Source: JADFQT01 sp965216025 (GTDB lineage: Bacteria > Chloroflexota > Dehalococcoidia > Lucifugimonadales > UBA3495). From it: a DNA stretch of 64,000 nucleotides. A model generated the notes under the pieces. That model was not told where the DNA came from and did no database searches. It saw only the letters and a program-made list of their open reading frames with translations. The translations under genes and the position numbers were made by a program. Within the stretch, counting starts at the first letter, position 1; each line of letters starts with the position of its first letter. Of the stretch, positions 62,124 to 64,000 are shown one piece after another. The stretch covers positions 1-64,000 of the forward strand of contig CBDCEX010000018.1 in the NCBI GenBank assembly GCA_965216025.1, read 5' to 3'.

Positions 62124-62567
62124 TTGCGTAAGCGAGGATCCCCCCTGTCGGAGCAACTTATGGATGCCCTTGAGGAACGGGGCTATCGTGATACTGCCCC
62201 GCGTCGAACTGTGGCGCGAGCCATCGCTGAGAAGGAGCGGCATTTTGCCGCCGAGGAATTGCGAGAGCAGCTACCGGGAATAGGCCGGGCCACTGTGTAT
62301 CGGTCCTTGAAGATTCTGGTCGAGGCCGGTGCCCTGTGCCGGGTTTTGCTGGAGGACGGTAACCTGCACTACCAGTTGAGCCATCGAGGACACCATCATC
62401 ATCTCCTTTGCGTCGAGTGCGGAGCATCCGAGGACTTGCTGGGCTGCGACATTGAAGACCGACTGGAAAGTGTCGCCGAAGCGCACCATTTCCAAGTCAG
62501 CGGTCACTGGCTGGAGGTATACGGAAGGTGTCAGACCTGTACCGCAGAACTGAGGGCCCCAGCCTGA
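62124..62567 (+). CDS. Fur-family metalloregulator (Zur-like), second copy
   Basis: TTG 62124 gives 147 residues: SEQLMDALEERGYRDTAPRRTVARAI, RATVYRSLKILVEAGALCRVLLEDGNLHY, LSHRGHHHHLLCVECGASEDLLGCDIED and YGRCQTC. It keeps both CxxC pairs and the His cluster. It is very close to the protein at 8098 across the middle and is a paralogue from duplication. No ATG precedes the conserved start, so TTG is accepted. It is followed by a second ZnuA-like gene. Confidence 0.87.
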   Translation: MRKRGSPLSEQLMDALEERGYRDTAPRRTVARAIAEKERHFAAEELREQLPGIGRATVYRSLKILVEAGALCRVLLEDGNLHYQLSHRGHHHHLLCVECGASEDLLGCDIEDRLESVAEAHHFQVSGHWLEVYGRCQTCTAELRAPA

Positions 62568-62588
62568 TCTCTATTTTTACCCATGTTT

Positions 62589-62601
62589 GAGACTATGTAT
62601 C
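62589..62601. promoter_or_regulatory. Operator-like site GAGAC-TAT-GTATC
   Basis: One mismatch from the palindrome; it lies between the regulator and the substrate-binding protein. It overlaps the first possible ATG of the latter, which argues for a later start. Confidence 0.45.
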
Positions 62602-62615
62602 ATAATGGCCAGGTA

Positions 62616-63638
62616 ATGATACCCCAGGCGAGCAAGCACGGTATGCCTGGCATTTCGTCCAGCAGCGATTTTGAAACCCAGTTTGCGACTAGGGACTGGA
62701 CCGGGGGCTGGAGGATTGGGGGATTCTTGGCGGCTCTGCTGACGGGAATCCTGCTACTGACGGCTTGTGGCGTGGCCGCCAGCGGCGCAGGGAAGGACTC
62801 CGATACCAGTGAGCAGCCTTCTGGATCAAGGGGAGGGAAAATCAGTGGGGGAAAAATCAATGTGGTGGCCACCAATTCTCTACTGGCGGATCTGGCCGGG
62901 CAGGTAGGGGGTAACCTGGTGGAAGTGACCACATTGGTTCCTCCTGGGATCGATGTGCACGCTTTCCAGCTTAAGCCGTCGAATAACCTGGCTATAGGAC
63001 GGGCGGATTTGCTTGTTTCCAACGGCGCTGGTCTGGACGACTTTCTGAACCCAGTCTTGCGGAATTCTTCACGGCCGGCAGCGAAATGGATTATCGTCGC
63101 CGATGGGTTGGAACCTAGCGCGCCATTGGACAATGGGGACCCCCATTTTTGGCTGGACCCCGGCTTGGCCATCGACTACGTAAATCAGATTCGGGATGGC
63201 CTGGCGGAGGTTGACCCGAAGCATGAGTTCGACTATACGGCCAGTGCCGAAACATATGTCGGCCAGATCTCTGCCCTGGACCAAGAAATAGAGGAACTCC
63301 TGGGTCGGGTAGCGAACGAGCGCCGTCATCTGGTCACCTATCACGATGCCTTTGGCCACCTGGCCCGCCGTTACAACTGGGAAGCAACCGCCCTGGCACC
63401 TCATGACGGTATGGAGGTGGCTCCCGGAACCCTGGCCAAGCTGGTGATGCGAATAAGGCGGGACGGCCTGCCAGCGGTATTTGTGGAGCCCCAGTTCCGG
63501 CAGGGAATGCTGACGCGGACGGCCCAGGAAGTTGGCATTCGGGTGGGAGTGATTTATTCCTTGCCCGGTCCGGGGGCGCTTACTTACCTGGACATGATGA
63601 GGTACAACGCCGAGAGCATGGTGCGGGAGTTGAGGTAG
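62616..63638 (+). CDS. znuA: Zinc/manganese ABC transporter substrate-binding lipoprotein, second copy
   Basis: The frame is open from ATG 62583, but an operator-like site covers 62589-62601. The ATG at 62616 or 62643 is therefore preferred. The signal has a lipobox (AALLTGILLLTACG). The mature part has VVATNSLLADLAGQVGG, IDVHAFQLKPSNN, DPHFWLDPGLAIDYVNQI, VTYHDAFGHLARRYNW and YLDMMRYNAESMV. The metal-binding His and acidic positions are kept, but the long His/Asp loop of the first copy is absent, so the metal or affinity may differ. No ATPase or permease follows on this strand in the window. Confidence 0.85.
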   Translation: MIPQASKHGMPGISSSSDFETQFATRDWTGGWRIGGFLAALLTGILLLTACGVAASGAGKDSDTSEQPSGSRGGKISGGKINVVATNSLLADLAGQVGGNLVEVTTLVPPGIDVHAFQLKPSNNLAIGRADLLVSNGAGLDDFLNPVLRNSSRPAAKWIIVADGLEPSAPLDNGDPHFWLDPGLAIDYVNQIRDGLAEVDPKHEFDYTASAETYVGQISALDQEIEELLGRVANERRHLVTYHDAFGHLARRYNWEATALAPHDGMEVAPGTLAKLVMRIRRDGLPAVFVEPQFRQGMLTRTAQEVGIRVGVIYSLPGPGALTYLDMMRYNAESMVRELR

Positions 63639-63700
63639 GGCTGAAGCGATGGTGGAGATTTTTACCATGCCGCTTGGTGGGAGACTCCTGCCCGGTTTCT

Positions 63701-64000
63701 CTAGTTCCCCAGCAGATTCCGGATCTCGGAGCCCACATTCCCGATGGTCTCCTTGACCTCCCCGGTCTTGGCCTCAGCCTCGTTCAGCTTGTCCAGGCTC
63801 AGCCCGTTGACCGCCATCTCGCTGATGATGGGGTTCGATTCCTGGACCACCGGTGTCGTTCTGCCGAAAATGTCCCGGCCGGTGGTGCTCATGTTCACCC
63901 GGAAGGGCGCTTCGATCCGAAGCTCGAGCGGATGGTTCAGGGAGAAGGACAGGTTGCACCGTGCGTCCACGGCGGTTCCGGTATCGGCGGTGGCCTGGCA
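63701..64000 (-). CDS. Hypothetical protein, 5' end beyond the window
   Basis: The minus frame is open to the window edge and encodes at least 99 residues: CQATADTGTAVDARCNLSFSLNHPLELRIEAPFRV, RDIFGRTTPVVQESNPIISEMAVNGLSLDKLNEAE and IGNVGSEIRNLLGN at the end. The two cysteines and beta-rich start suggest a secreted or cell-surface protein. No family is recognised. An ATG at 63970 exists but the frame continues upstream. Confidence 0.6.
   Translation of the reverse strand, partial: CQATADTGTAVDARCNLSFSLNHPLELRIEAPFRVNMSTTGRDIFGRTTPVVQESNPIISEMAVNGLSLDKLNEAEAKTGEVKETIGNVGSEIRNLLGN

Noticed and set aside
1..64000. tRNA, rRNA or CRISPR-Cas genes
   Set aside because: None was noticed by eye on either strand; short tRNAs could still be missed without a covariance search.

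Overview
The window looks like a piece of an environmental Chloroflexota genome (SAR202/Dehalococcoidia-like), and more exactly like a plasmid or a plasmid-bearing genomic island. The taxonomic guess is inference. It rests on high G+C, secreted proteins with plant-type leucine-rich repeats ending in a short calcium-binding docking-type tail, and very many insertion sequences. The replicon guess rests on a replication initiator downstream of nine iterons (58.57-60.72 kb) and a ParA plus ribbon-helix-helix partition pair (45.9-46.9 kb).

Layout. 0-5.5 kb: one intact and two broken secreted LRR/fibronectin-III genes, and a zinc-ribbon membrane protein split by a frameshift. 5.5-8.0 kb: an IS21 remnant and a complete IS66-type element. 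8.05-11.4 kb: a metal-uptake operon (Fur-family regulator, ZnuA-like lipoprotein, ATPase, permease). 11.4-22 kb: ISAs1, a Ser/Thr protein kinase, a small HTH gene, a type ISP restriction-modification remnant, a broken IS630, HigBA, a DUF262/HNH restriction-like protein, and an IS21 fragment fused in frame to the ligase end of an RNA-repair Pnkp. 22-29 kb: a two-gene operon with a 1464-residue nuclease-STAND NTPase. 29-33.5 kb: an IS1380 transposase gene broken by a MITE, and a ParB-like protein with a degenerate methyltransferase domain. 34.3-36.6 kb: an operon of serine recombinase, Thoeris-type TIR, TIR-like Cap12-type protein and membrane protein. 37.3-45.6 kb: an IS5-interrupted deoxyribosyltransferase-like gene, an aspartic protease, VapBC, a two-component pair wrecked by ISAzo13 and IS21, and a PD-(D/E)xK gene pair. 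45.9-47.7 kb: partition region. 47.8-57.8 kb: IS1182 (two), TnpB, twin MITEs, a cation/proton antiporter, and a CBS protein cut by IS701. 58-60.7 kb: origin and Rep. 61-64 kb: IS21 and FN3 debris, then a second Fur-family regulator with a second ZnuA-like protein.

Themes. First, immunity-type genes (kinase, DUF262/HNH, STAND nuclease, TIR operon, PD-(D/E)xK pair, two toxin-antitoxin pairs) sit between about 13 and 46 kb among transposons, which is the pattern of a defence island. Second, several insertions can be undone exactly on paper: removing the element and one target copy restores an open frame for the IS1380 transposase, the deoxyribosyltransferase-like gene and the response regulator. 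Third, both metalloregulator genes are preceded by the same palindrome, GATAC-N3-GTATC, which suggests one metal regulon at both ends of the window. All function names are read from motifs and remembered family features; no search was run.
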